Source: Phycisphaerales bacterium
Lineage (GTDB): Bacteria > Planctomycetota > Phycisphaerae > UBA1845
DNA: 64,000 nucleotides
Assembly: GCA_020639115.1 (NCBI GenBank)
Contig: JACKHG010000006.1
Coordinates: forward strand, 1 to 64,000
Direction of reading: 5' to 3'
Part shown: positions 48,330 to 57,576 of the stretch, piece after piece
How the letters are laid out: each line of letters begins with the position of its first letter
Position numbering within the stretch: position 1 is the first letter of the stretch
The notes under the pieces: generated by a model
Database searches by the model: none
Told to the model about the DNA's origin: nothing
What the model saw: only the letters and a program-made list of their open reading frames with translations
Translations under genes and position numbers: made by a program

Positions 48330-50438
48330 ATGACCCTGATTGGCGCACAGAACGTGGAAACCCCCGCGGTCCCGCGAGCGGGCGCGTCGCCCGGTCCCAA
48401 CCGCGCGGCGTCGCTCACCAGCCGCGACATACTGATGCCGGCGCTTGCGCAGGCGTTTCGGACGCTCAACCCACGAGTGATGATGCGCAACCCGGTGATG
48501 TTCATCACCGAGATCGGCGCGGCGGTGACCACCGCCGTCACAGTCCAGGCCATCGCGACGCACACCGGCGATCCCCTTTATTTCACGCTCATCACGGTGA
48601 CGCTCTGGCTGACGGTGCTCTTCGCGAACTTCGCCGAGGCGCTGGCGGAGGCGCGCGGCAAGGCTCAGGCCGCTACCCTGCGCAAGGCGCGCAAGGACGT
48701 GATGGCGCACCGCCTGCTGCACGCCCAGCACGGTCCACGTGAACAGGTTGCGGCATCGGCGCTGCGCAAAGGAGACGTCGTTGTGGTCGAGGCGGGCGAA
48801 GTCATACCCGCCGACGGCGAAGTGATCGAGGGTGTAGCCTCGGTTGATGAATCCGCCATCACCGGCGAAAGCGCCCCCGTCATTCGCGAAAGCGGCGGCG
48901 ATCGCAGTGCGGTTACCGGCGGCACGCGGGTGCTTTCGGATCAGTTGATCATCCGCGTCACCACCGACCCGGGCGAGAGCTTTCTCGACCGGATGATCGC
49001 CATGGTCGAGGGCGCGGTGCGGCAGAAAACACCAAACGAGATTGCCCTGACGATCGTGCTGGCGGGTTTTGCCATCGCGTTCCTGATTGTCTGCGGCACG
49101 CTGTATCCGATCGGCACGTACTTTGGGATTGCGATCGATATGCCGACGCTCGTGGCCCTGCTGGTTTGCCTGATTCCGACCACGATCGGCGCCCTGCTTG
49201 CCGCGATCGGCATCGCCGGCATGGCCCGGCTCGGGCAGCGGAACGTGCTGGCGATGAGCGGCCGTGCGGTCGAGGCAGCCGGCGACGTGGACGTGCTGCT
49301 CCTCGACAAGACCGGGACGGTCACGCTCGGCAACCGCCAGGCCACGGAGTTCATTCCCGCGCCCGGCGTGAAGGACGATGAACTCGCGGACGCGGCCCAA
49401 CTTGCGTCACTGGCCGACGAGACGCCGGAAGGCCGCAGCATCGTGGTGCTGGCGAAAAAGCAGTTCGGACTGCGCGGAAGGAACCTCGAGACGCTGGGCG
49501 GCAAGTTCGTCGCGTTCAGTGCCGAGACGCGGATGAGCGGCGTGGACCTGGGCGGCGGCCTGCGGGTGCGAAAAGGGGCCGCCGATGCCGTCGAAAAATG
49601 GGTCGGGGAATTTGGCGCGTCGATTCCGCAGTCGGTTCGCCAGGCGGTGGAAACGGTCGCGAAATCCGGCGGCACGCCGCTGGTCGTCGCCGCCGACGCC
49701 CGCGTGCTTGGCGTCATTCACCTCAAGGACATCGTCAAGGGCGGCATCAAGGAGCGCTTCGCGGAACTCCGCCGCATGGGCATCAAGACCGTCATGATAA
49801 CCGGCGACAACCGCACGACTGCGACCGCGATTGCCGCCGAAGCCGGCGTCGATGACTTCCTCGCCGAAGCCACGCCCGAAGCCAAGCTCGAGCTCATTCG
49901 CAAGTACCAGGCCGAGGGCCGCCTGGTGGCCATGACCGGCGACGGCACGAACGACGCGCCGGCGCTCGCCCAGGCGGACGTGGCGGTGGCGATGAATACC
50001 GGCACGCAGGCCGCCAAGGAAGCGTCCAACATGGTGGATCTCGATTCCAATCCCACCAAGCTGATCAGCGTCGTCGAAGTCGGCAAGCAGATGCTGATGA
50101 CCCGCGGAGCGCTCACCACCTTCAGCATCGCCAACGATGTCGCGAAGTACTTCGCCATCATTCCGGCGATTTTCCTGGTGGCGCTGCCGCAGCTTGTTCC
50201 GCTGAACATCATGGGCCTGGCCTCTCCCAAGTCCGCCATTCTGTCGGCCGTGATCTTCAATGCCTTGGTGATTCCCTGCCTGATCCCGATCGCATTGCGG
50301 GGCGTACGCTATCGGCCGGTGGGAGCCAATGCGTTGCTGCAGCGCAACCTGATGATTTACGGTCTGGGAGGCGTGATCGTCCCGTTCGTCGGCATCAAGC
50401 TGATCGACCTGCTCATCGCCTCCGTGGGCTTGGCCTGA
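48330..50438 (+). CDS. kdpB: Potassium-transporting ATPase subunit B
   Basis: The P-type ATPase catalytic subunit, 702 residues. The phosphorylation motif DKTGT lies near residue 326 (VLLLDKTGTVTLGNRQAT), the actuator loop is ITGESAPV, and the hinge is AMTGDGTNDAPALAQADVAV. ATG 48330 gives the normal start. It follows kdpA by 25 bases. Confidence 0.96.
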   Translation: MTLIGAQNVETPAVPRAGASPGPNRAASLTSRDILMPALAQAFRTLNPRVMMRNPVMFITEIGAAVTTAVTVQAIATHTGDPLYFTLITVTLWLTVLFANFAEALAEARGKAQAATLRKARKDVMAHRLLHAQHGPREQVAASALRKGDVVVVEAGEVIPADGEVIEGVASVDESAITGESAPVIRESGGDRSAVTGGTRVLSDQLIIRVTTDPGESFLDRMIAMVEGAVRQKTPNEIALTIVLAGFAIAFLIVCGTLYPIGTYFGIAIDMPTLVALLVCLIPTTIGALLAAIGIAGMARLGQRNVLAMSGRAVEAAGDVDVLLLDKTGTVTLGNRQATEFIPAPGVKDDELADAAQLASLADETPEGRSIVVLAKKQFGLRGRNLETLGGKFVAFSAETRMSGVDLGGGLRVRKGAADAVEKWVGEFGASIPQSVRQAVETVAKSGGTPLVVAADARVLGVIHLKDIVKGGIKERFAELRRMGIKTVMITGDNRTTATAIAAEAGVDDFLAEATPEAKLELIRKYQAEGRLVAMTGDGTNDAPALAQADVAVAMNTGTQAAKEASNMVDLDSNPTKLISVVEVGKQMLMTRGALTTFSIANDVAKYFAIIPAIFLVALPQLVPLNIMGLASPKSAILSAVIFNALVIPCLIPIALRGVRYRPVGANALLQRNLMIYGLGGVIVPFVGIKLIDLLIASVGLA

Positions 50439-50470
50439 CGACGTATCGGGTGGCATCAGGGAAACTCGTT

Positions 50471-51040
50471 ATGAAAGAACTGCTGACCAACCTGCGGCTT
50501 GTGATTCTGAGCGTCCTGCTTTGCTGCGTAGCCTATCCCGCGCTGCTGCTCGCGTTCGCACAGATGGTCGTGCCCTGGAAAGCGGACGGCAGTCTGCTGA
50601 CGAATGAGCAGGGGCAGATCGTCGGATCCGCGCAGCTCGCCCAGGCCTTCACGCGACCCGAGTACTTCTGGCCACGGCCGTCCGCCGTCAACTACAACGC
50701 GAGCGCCACCGGCGGCTCGAATCTGTCGCCAACCAATCCCAGGCTCACCGAACGGGCGCGGGAGCTGATCGCGCAATACGGTGGCTCGACCGCAGCGCCC
50801 GTGCCCGCCGACCTGATGGCTGCGTCCGGATCGGGCATGGACCCGCATATCACGCGGGCCGCCGCACGCTACCAGGTTCCCCGTGTGGCGGCTGCCCGCG
50901 GGCTTCCATTGCACGACGTCGAGGCCGTGATCGCGTCCGCTTCCGAGGTCGACGCATTGCGCGTTTTCGGAGGCGAGCCGTTGGTCAACGTGCTTCGCCT
51001 CAACCTCGCCCTGGATGCGCTCGCGGCGAACAACCCATGA
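50471..51040 (+). CDS. kdpC: Potassium-transporting ATPase subunit C
   Basis: A 189-residue membrane-anchored subunit. The single N-terminal helix is followed by QAFTRPEYFWPRPSAVNYNA, SNLSPTNPRLTERARELIA and SGSGMDPHITRAAARYQVPR, all diagnostic for KdpC. Its stop overlaps the start of the next gene by four bases. Confidence 0.95.
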   Translation: MKELLTNLRLVILSVLLCCVAYPALLLAFAQMVVPWKADGSLLTNEQGQIVGSAQLAQAFTRPEYFWPRPSAVNYNASATGGSNLSPTNPRLTERARELIAQYGGSTAAPVPADLMAASGSGMDPHITRAAARYQVPRVAAARGLPLHDVEAVIASASEVDALRVFGGEPLVNVLRLNLALDALAANNP

Positions 51041-52005
51041 GCCAAGGACACTCCAGGGCCTGCATGGTTGCGATGCTCGCTTCAGTCGCGATCAGTGATC
51101 CGCGTATTGACGCGCAGACGCCGGCATCCGTCGGCGACGACCCGCGGGCGTCGGGCGATCGCTCGCCCAATCCGGACGATGACTCCGGCGGTGGCGCTGA
51201 AGACGCTGCATCGCCGGCGCGCGAGGGACTCTTCCGCTTAACGTGGCGTCCACCGGTCGAGGGCGCGCTCGCGACCGATCGGCCGGGGTTCGCCGACACA
51301 ACCGTCGTCTTGCCTCCCGGCTACCTGCAACTCGAGCTCGGTTACACGTACACCTATGACAGCGAAAGTGACATCCACGCCCGAGACCACGCGTTGAGTC
51401 AACTGAACCTCCGGTTCGGACTGCTCGACAATCTCGAAATCCGCACGCTCTGGAGCGGGTACTCGATGAGCGAGGTGGAGTTCACCGCGGAATCGCCGCG
51501 CACCGGACGCCGTTATCGAACCGCGGACCATGACGACGGCGCCAGCGATATGGTGCTCGGCCTTCGCACGCAGCTTCTGAAGAACGATGGTCTCGTTCCC
51601 GACCTGACGTTTCTGGGGAACCTCGCAATCCCTGTCGGCGGCGACAGCAAGAGCGCGGGCGCTGTTGTGCCGGACGTGCGCCTGGCGTATGGGTGGCTGC
51701 TCACGGAAAGGCTGCGCCTTTATGGCGTCGGCATTGCCGCGGCGCCCGTCAGTGACGGCGAGCGCTTCTTTCAGGCGGCCGGCTCAGCCGGCCTGAGCTA
51801 TGCCTGGACGGACCGCCTCAGCAGTTTCGTCGAGTACTACGGGATTTGTCCCGCCCGTCGCGAAAGCGATTGTGCGCACACCGCTGATGGCGGCTTCGCT
51901 TTTCTCATCAATGACAACATGCAGATCGATTTTAGCGCTGGCGTCGGGCTGAACGAGGAGGCCCCCGACTACCTGGTCGGTATCGGCGTCGCTTTCCGCT
52001 GGTGA
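51037..52005 (+). CDS. Outer-membrane beta-barrel-like protein in the kdp operon
   Basis: A 322-residue protein with a weak export signal and a repeated amphipathic strand pattern (LQLELGYTYTYDSESDIHAR, DRLSSFVEYYGICP, YLVGIGVAFRW with a terminal aromatic). It resembles the transporter/MetA-pathway (Phenol_MetA_deg) barrel family that begins with DRPGFADTTVVLPPGYLQLE. The ATGA overlap with kdpC and position before kdpD imply co-expression with the pump. Such a gene is not a standard part of kdp operons. It may let ions or small solutes cross the outer membrane; that is inference. Confidence 0.8.
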   Translation: MSQGHSRACMVAMLASVAISDPRIDAQTPASVGDDPRASGDRSPNPDDDSGGGAEDAASPAREGLFRLTWRPPVEGALATDRPGFADTTVVLPPGYLQLELGYTYTYDSESDIHARDHALSQLNLRFGLLDNLEIRTLWSGYSMSEVEFTAESPRTGRRYRTADHDDGASDMVLGLRTQLLKNDGLVPDLTFLGNLAIPVGGDSKSAGAVVPDVRLAYGWLLTERLRLYGVGIAAAPVSDGERFFQAAGSAGLSYAWTDRLSSFVEYYGICPARRESDCAHTADGGFAFLINDNMQIDFSAGVGLNEEAPDYLVGIGVAFRW

Positions 52006-52023
52006 TTTTGGAGGAGTCGTCCC

Positions 52024-52131
52024 ATGTACCTGCTGGACTTACTTTTTCAGGTCGTTGTCTTCATCCTCACCGGCCTGCTGGCCGCTCCCATCGAGGCGAT
52101 CTCGCAGATGCTGGCGGCGGGAGCGCCTTGA
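52024..52131 (+). CDS. 35-residue membrane peptide between the barrel gene and kdpD
   Basis: ATG 52024 is preceded by GGAGGAG eight bases upstream, the strongest ribosome site in this operon. The peptide begins MYLLDLLFQVVVFILTGLLA and ends in an Ala/Pro-rich tail. One membrane helix. KdpF-sized regulators make a role at the pump or at KdpD plausible, but no family is recognised. Confidence 0.6.
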   Translation: MYLLDLLFQVVVFILTGLLAAPIEAISQMLAAGAP

Positions 52132-52220
52132 TGTTCGCCGTCACCCGGCGCTTCAGATGCGCACATTCCTGCCCCGTCCTCGACAGCAGGGGTTGTGGCA
52201 GGTGACAATAGCGGCTGACG

Positions 52221-54950
52221 ATGCTCGGTGAATCGCGCGATCCGGAGGCCATGCTCGCCCGGCTGCGGCTCGAAGACCCGCAGTGCTCGGCCCCTGGTGT
52301 GCCGCGGCGCGGCCGGCTCAAGATCTACTTTGGCTATGCCGCCGGCGTGGGTAAGACCTACACGATGCTGGAGGCCGCCCGCCTCGCAGCCGCCGGTGCA
52401 CGCACGGTACTTCTTGGGCATATCGAGCCGCACGGCCGGCCGGAGACCGAAGCGCTGGTGCTCGGCCATCACGTGTTGCCACCCCGCGAGATCGACTATC
52501 GCGGGATGAAGCTGCGCGAGTTCGACGTGGATGCGGCGCTCGCCCAGCGGCCCGATCTGATCCTGGTCGATGAACTTGCGCACACCAACGCCGCTGGCAG
52601 CCGCCACCACAAGCGCTGGCAGGACATCCAGGAACTGCTCGGCGCCGGCATCGACGTCTGGACGACGCTCAACGTTCAGCATATCGAGACGCTCAACGAC
52701 ATCGTCGCGCAGATCACGGGCATCGTGGTGCGCGAGACGATCCCCGACCGCGCCTTCGACGAGGCCGACGAGGTCGAACTGGTTGATCTGCCGCCGGACG
52801 ACCTGCTCGACCGGCTGCGCTCGGGCAAAGTCTACGTGCCCGCACAGGCGGAGCGGGCGGCCGAGCGCTTCTTTCGCAAGGCGAACCTGGTCGCGCTGCG
52901 CGAGCTGGCCATGCGTCGCGTTGCGGACCGCGTGAGCGACGAGGTGCAGACGGCGCGGCTGGGGCAGACGCGCACGCAGCTCTGGCCCACGACCGAGCGG
53001 CTGCTCGTATGTGTCGGCCCGAGCCCCACGACCGCAAAAGTCATTCGGACCGCAAAACGCATGGCCGCGGCCATGCATGCCCAGTGGATTGCCGTACACG
53101 CGGAGACCGGCGACAGCCGCGAGCTCGACGCAGCCGCCCGCCTGCGCCTCGCGCAGCATCTGAAGCTGGCTGAGCAGCTCGGCGCCGAAACCGTCAACAT
53201 CACCGGCGAGCATGTCGCCGACGAGATCGTGCGCTACGCGCAGTCGCGCAACGTCACCAAGATCGTCATCGGCAAGACGGCCCGCGGCCGCTGGGGCCCC
53301 TTCTGGCGCCGCTCCGTCGTCGACCGGTTGATCGACGCTAGTGGCAACATCGACGTCTACGTCATTCGGGGCGTCGAGGAAGAGCCGCAGTCCGCCCCCT
53401 CCGTCGCTCCGCGACGCCAGGCCGGGTGGCCGTACGTCGTCGCGCTCGCCCTGCTCGCCGTTGCCACCGGCGTAGCCCACACGTTCCACGCGCTGGGATT
53501 GACAGAACCCAATATGGTCATGACCTACCTGCTCGCCGTCGTCCTGGCGGCGGCGTGGCTCGGGCGGGGCCCCGCGATCGTGGCGTCGATCGTGGGTGTG
53601 CTGCTCTTTAACTTCTTCTTCACCACGCCGTATTACACGCTCGTCGTGGACGATCCGGCGTACCTCTACACGTTTCTGATCATGCTGGTTGTGGCACTGA
53701 TGGTCAGCGCGCTCACCACGCGGATCCGCCGGCAGGTCGGGTTGGCGCGCGAGCGGGAGCGGCGGACCGAGGTGCAGTACCGGGTGAGTCAGGCCCTGGC
53801 GAGCACCGCCGGTCGCATGCAGATAGCGCTCACCGCCGAAGAGCAACTGGTGACGATCTTCGGCGGGGCGATCGCCTTATTCGCGCCCGAGGACGGGGTC
53901 TTGCGGCCGGTGGTGCGGCGTGGTGAGGGATTCGCTGAAGCGGCCACCGAGCTGGAGGTGGCGCGTTGGGTGTTCGAGCATCGGCAGAGCGCCGGACGCG
54001 GTACCGACACGCTTCCCGGCGCACAGGCGATTTACCTGCCGCTCGTCGGGTTTGACGTGACGGCGGGGGTCGTCGGGTGGCAGCCGGCCGACGATCACGA
54101 TCTGCTCTCCCTCGAGCGCCGCCAGCTGCTCGAGTCCTTCGCCACGCAAATCGCCCTGGCCCTGGAACGCGATCGGCTGGCTCAGGAGGCGCAGCGGATC
54201 CTTGCCGAAGCGGATACTGAGCGCTTGCGCAGCGCGCTGCTCAGCGCCGTATCGCACGATCTGCGTACTCCGCTCGCGGCGATCGCCGGTTCGGCGAGCG
54301 CCATGCTCGAGAATCGGTTGGATGAACCGACCCAGCGGGAGCTCACCGAGACGATCTATGCGGAGGCGGATCGACTCACCCGCCTCGTGGAGAATCTGCT
54401 CCAGCTCACCCGCATCGAATCGGGAGCGCTGCAGGTCAGCAAGCAGTGGCAACCTCTCGATGAAGTGGTCGGTTCGGCGCTGCGCCGGGCGGCGCCGGCG
54501 CTTCGTGCCCGTCCGGTGCGGACGGACGTGCCGGCGGAACTCGGTCTCGTGCCCATCGACGGGCTGCTCATTGAGCAGGTCCTGGTCAATCTCCTCGATA
54601 ACGCAGCCAAGTTCACGCCCGAGCGTTCGCCGATCCTCATTGCGGCGCGGCGGACTGGCGCCGGCGTCGAGCTGAGCGTGGCGGATCGAGGTGCAGGGAT
54701 CCCAGCCGGGCAGCACGAGCGTGTTTTCGACAGATTCCACCAGGCAGGTGGCGTCAGTGGAGATCGCGGACGCGGAGCAGGCCTGGGCCTGGCGATCTGC
54801 CGCGCCATTGCCCGCGCCCACGGAGGCACAATTCGCGCGGAGGACAACCCGGGTGGCGGAGCCCGCCTCGTCTGCACGTTGCCAGTGGACGCGCCGGCAC
54901 CGAACACGGAAAATTCTCCCTCGACCGCGGGAGTTTCGGGCGATGGCTGA
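52221..54950 (+). CDS. kdpD: Potassium-sensing histidine kinase KdpD
   Basis: A 909-residue sensor kinase. Domains: KdpD N-terminal P-loop domain (YFGYAAGVGKTYTMLEAARL, DELAHTNAAGSRHHKRWQDI), USP-like domain (about residues 265-385), a four-helix DUF4118 membrane region (about 405-505), GAF (about 530-655), HisKA with the phospho-acceptor in SAVSHDLRTPLAAIAGS, and HATPase with LLDNAAKFTPE and GRGAGLGLAICRAIARAHGG. It overlaps kdpE by eight bases. Confidence 0.95.
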   Translation: MLGESRDPEAMLARLRLEDPQCSAPGVPRRGRLKIYFGYAAGVGKTYTMLEAARLAAAGARTVLLGHIEPHGRPETEALVLGHHVLPPREIDYRGMKLREFDVDAALAQRPDLILVDELAHTNAAGSRHHKRWQDIQELLGAGIDVWTTLNVQHIETLNDIVAQITGIVVRETIPDRAFDEADEVELVDLPPDDLLDRLRSGKVYVPAQAERAAERFFRKANLVALRELAMRRVADRVSDEVQTARLGQTRTQLWPTTERLLVCVGPSPTTAKVIRTAKRMAAAMHAQWIAVHAETGDSRELDAAARLRLAQHLKLAEQLGAETVNITGEHVADEIVRYAQSRNVTKIVIGKTARGRWGPFWRRSVVDRLIDASGNIDVYVIRGVEEEPQSAPSVAPRRQAGWPYVVALALLAVATGVAHTFHALGLTEPNMVMTYLLAVVLAAAWLGRGPAIVASIVGVLLFNFFFTTPYYTLVVDDPAYLYTFLIMLVVALMVSALTTRIRRQVGLARERERRTEVQYRVSQALASTAGRMQIALTAEEQLVTIFGGAIALFAPEDGVLRPVVRRGEGFAEAATELEVARWVFEHRQSAGRGTDTLPGAQAIYLPLVGFDVTAGVVGWQPADDHDLLSLERRQLLESFATQIALALERDRLAQEAQRILAEADTERLRSALLSAVSHDLRTPLAAIAGSASAMLENRLDEPTQRELTETIYAEADRLTRLVENLLQLTRIESGALQVSKQWQPLDEVVGSALRRAAPALRARPVRTDVPAELGLVPIDGLLIEQVLVNLLDNAAKFTPERSPILIAARRTGAGVELSVADRGAGIPAGQHERVFDRFHQAGGVSGDRGRGAGLGLAICRAIARAHGGTIRAEDNPGGGARLVCTLPVDAPAPNTENSPSTAGVSGDG

Positions 54951-55650
54951 TCTGCCGCTGATTCTGGTCGTCGAGGATGAGAAGCCCATCGCGCGCTTCC
55001 TGCGCGCCGCGCTCAGCAATCACGACTACCGGGTCGCCTTCGCCGAAACCGGCTGCGAGGCGCTGCTCATGATCGAGTCCCAGCCGCCCGATCTGATCAT
55101 CCTTGACCTGGGCCTGCCGGATATGGACGGAGTCGAACTCATCGACGCCGTGCGCCAGTGGTCGCCGCTGCCCATCGTCATCCTCTCGGCCCGGGATCAG
55201 GAAAAAGACAAGGTGAACGCCTTGGATCGGGGCGCGGACGACTACCTCGTGAAGCCGTTCGGAGTCGGGGAACTGACCGCCCGGCTGCGCGTGGCGCTTC
55301 GTCGGCGCGCCCGGTCCGCCGCCGGCGCGGACGGGCAGGGCGGGGTCTTCATCGCACCGGGTCTGCGCGTCGACCTGGAAAGCCGGCGTGTCTTCCGCGG
55401 CGACGAAGAGGTGCATCTGACGCCCATCGAATACCGCCTTCTGACCACGCTGATCACGCACGCGGGCAAGGTCCTGACCCACCGCATGCTGCTCCGTGAT
55501 GTCTGGGGGCCCGGTCACGCGGAGGAGGTCCACCAGCTCCGCGTGCACATGGCCAATCTGCGACGCAAAGTCGAGATGGATCCGGCCCAGCCGCAGCATA
55601 TCCTCACCGAGCAGGGCGTGGGCTACCGCCTCGCCCAGTCCGCCGAATAG
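54943..55650 (+). CDS. kdpE: Response regulator KdpE
   Basis: A 235-residue OmpR/PhoB-type regulator. Receiver: ILVVEDEKPIARFLRAAL, phospho-Asp in LIILDLGLPDMDG, Lys in YLVKPFGVGEL. The C-terminal winged helix ends in RVHMANLRRKVEMDP and ILTEQGVGYRL. Direct repeats at 46100 fit its expected operator geometry. Confidence 0.95.
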   Translation: MADLPLILVVEDEKPIARFLRAALSNHDYRVAFAETGCEALLMIESQPPDLIILDLGLPDMDGVELIDAVRQWSPLPIVILSARDQEKDKVNALDRGADDYLVKPFGVGELTARLRVALRRRARSAAGADGQGGVFIAPGLRVDLESRRVFRGDEEVHLTPIEYRLLTTLITHAGKVLTHRMLLRDVWGPGHAEEVHQLRVHMANLRRKVEMDPAQPQHILTEQGVGYRLAQSAE

Positions 55651-55686
55651 CGCGAACCATCCGCGACGCGACAACCTGCTCCGCCC

Positions 55687-57576
55687 TCAATCGCCCGCTT
55701 CGAAAACCGGCACCGGCGCCACGCGGCGGATGCGCGCGCCCAGCCGGCGATTCGACCAGCCACTCACCACCACCGCGCAGGGCACCGGCGCCTCCTCCCG
55801 TAGCGACGCCACCGTCCGCTCGTTCATGCCCATCCCGCCCGCGCGGCACCGCAACAGCAGCACGTGGCTCGTCCGCTCGGGCGCCGCCCGCGCTATCCGC
55901 CGCGCCAGGTACGCACTCCGCACCCGCGCGTGGCGGTACAGCACCCGCCGCAACTCGTCCAACTCGCTCGCCGATAGCTCCGCCGGCCCGAACGCGTCCC
56001 GCGCACTCACCGACGCCAGCACGCGGTCAAACTGCCGGTCGCGCCGCTCCGCCAGATGCAAACGCTCCGCGACGCGCGTTGCCGCCTCGTCCTCCCCCAG
56101 GTCCCGATGGTATTCCAGCATCGCGGTCAGCGCCCGCGCCGCGAACTTGCCGTCCTGGGCCGCCGCTCGGTCGAGATATCCCAACGCCGCCGGCTCGTCC
56201 TGCTCCAGCAGGATCTGCCCCAGCGCCAGGTTCGCCGGCGCATGGTCGGGATATCGCGCCAGCACCTCGCCCGCCGCAGCCTGCGCCTCGTCCGCCTCCC
56301 CGAACAGCGCCGTGTGCTCCACCCGCCGCCACGCCGCGTCCGCCTCCGGCTCATCCGCCGCCGCCGCACGTCGCTCGATGTGCCGCGCATACCCGTGCTC
56401 GAGCCGCCACCGCCCGATCGCCGCCTGCTTCCACCGCATCGTGACCAGCGATACGATCCGCGGCCCATCCTCACCCAGCAACGCCAGCGCTGCCGATTCC
56501 GGCGCGATACCGCCCACCAGGCCGCGGCACCGCTCCACGCTCAACATCCCCTCCGCGTCGATCGCCGCCAACCGGTCGCATAGCGCCGGATGATCCGCCG
56601 TGATCGGCGTCCGCGCCCGCTGCGCCCGCGACACCCACCGCCGAATCGTGTTCTCCCCCGGCTCCGTCGCGAAGAAATCCGCCATCCGCGCGAAAACATC
56701 ACCCGGCGGGACCGGGTCCCAACCCGCCAGCCGCACAATCCCCGGCCAGAACTGCCGCTCCAACCGGTACCCCAGAAACGCGATCCGAAAAAACGCCCGC
56801 ACCCGCCGCGACTGACCCGTCTGCTCCACGCTGAACCGGTCCGCCTCGTACTCGTGCAGCCGCCGCAACGCCAGCGTCTCCCGCTCCAGCAACGCACCGT
56901 AACGCTCGACGAACCAGCCGATGACCACCCGCTGCAGCCGCTTGCTCTTATCCAGCGCCTTGCCCAGCTCCGTCCACGTCCGGTGCACCCGGTACGCCCA
57001 CCACGACATCCGCGCATGCCCCCCGCGCAAGTGCCCCAACTCGTGCGCCACCACCGCTTCGAAATCCTCCGGACTTAGCGCCATCAACAGCGGTACGCCC
57101 AGCAGCAGGTGACTGCGGCTGCGACCCCACCACCCGTACCGTGGAATCTGCGTGACGCCGGCGTTGAAGCCCTCGTAGATGTGCACCACGTCCACCGGCG
57201 GCAGACCCGCTCGGGCCGTCGCGCCGTCGATCAGCGCCCGCAGCGGCTCCCCCTCGCCCGGCTTGAGCACGTACTCGTTCGGAGCCGGCAGCTTCACCAT
57301 GAACGTGCGGAGAATCAGCGCGACGACGATGAGCTCGACCAGCACCGCCACGCCGAGAAACACCGCCAACTCGGCGTCGGACCCCCGCAGCACGTACTTG
57401 ATCAACCCGAGCGTCGCGCCAATGACGCCCACGCTCCCCGCCAGAACGGCGAGTGGATAGCCGTACCCCAGCGCGAGCAGCGCCACCAACCGCAGCGCAT
57501 GCCGCCGCGGACGCTCCCGCGCCTCCTGCTCGAGCCGCGCCAGCCGCGCCCGGATCCGGTCATCCCGCGTCGCCAT
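55687..57576 (-). CDS. M48-family membrane zinc metallopeptidase with C-terminal TPR-like region
   Basis: A 629-residue membrane peptidase. Two N-terminal hydrophobic segments are followed by an M48 domain with FEAVVAHELGHLRGGHARMS (HExxH near residue 180) and a third ligand in RLHEYEADRFSVE. From about 420 on it is helical with TPR-like repeats (ALGQILLEQDEPAALGYLDR). ATG 57576 is preferred; a GTG lies one codon upstream. The start overlaps the end of the larger TPR gene at 57560, so the two are probably one transcription unit, perhaps an envelope proteolysis system. Confidence 0.88.
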   Translation of the reverse strand: MATRDDRIRARLARLEQEARERPRRHALRLVALLALGYGYPLAVLAGSVGVIGATLGLIKYVLRGSDAELAVFLGVAVLVELIVVALILRTFMVKLPAPNEYVLKPGEGEPLRALIDGATARAGLPPVDVVHIYEGFNAGVTQIPRYGWWGRSRSHLLLGVPLLMALSPEDFEAVVAHELGHLRGGHARMSWWAYRVHRTWTELGKALDKSKRLQRVVIGWFVERYGALLERETLALRRLHEYEADRFSVEQTGQSRRVRAFFRIAFLGYRLERQFWPGIVRLAGWDPVPPGDVFARMADFFATEPGENTIRRWVSRAQRARTPITADHPALCDRLAAIDAEGMLSVERCRGLVGGIAPESAALALLGEDGPRIVSLVTMRWKQAAIGRWRLEHGYARHIERRAAAADEPEADAAWRRVEHTALFGEADEAQAAAGEVLARYPDHAPANLALGQILLEQDEPAALGYLDRAAAQDGKFAARALTAMLEYHRDLGEDEAATRVAERLHLAERRDRQFDRVLASVSARDAFGPAELSASELDELRRVLYRHARVRSAYLARRIARAAPERTSHVLLLRCRAGGMGMNERTVASLREEAPVPCAVVVSGWSNRRLGARIRRVAPVPVFEAGD

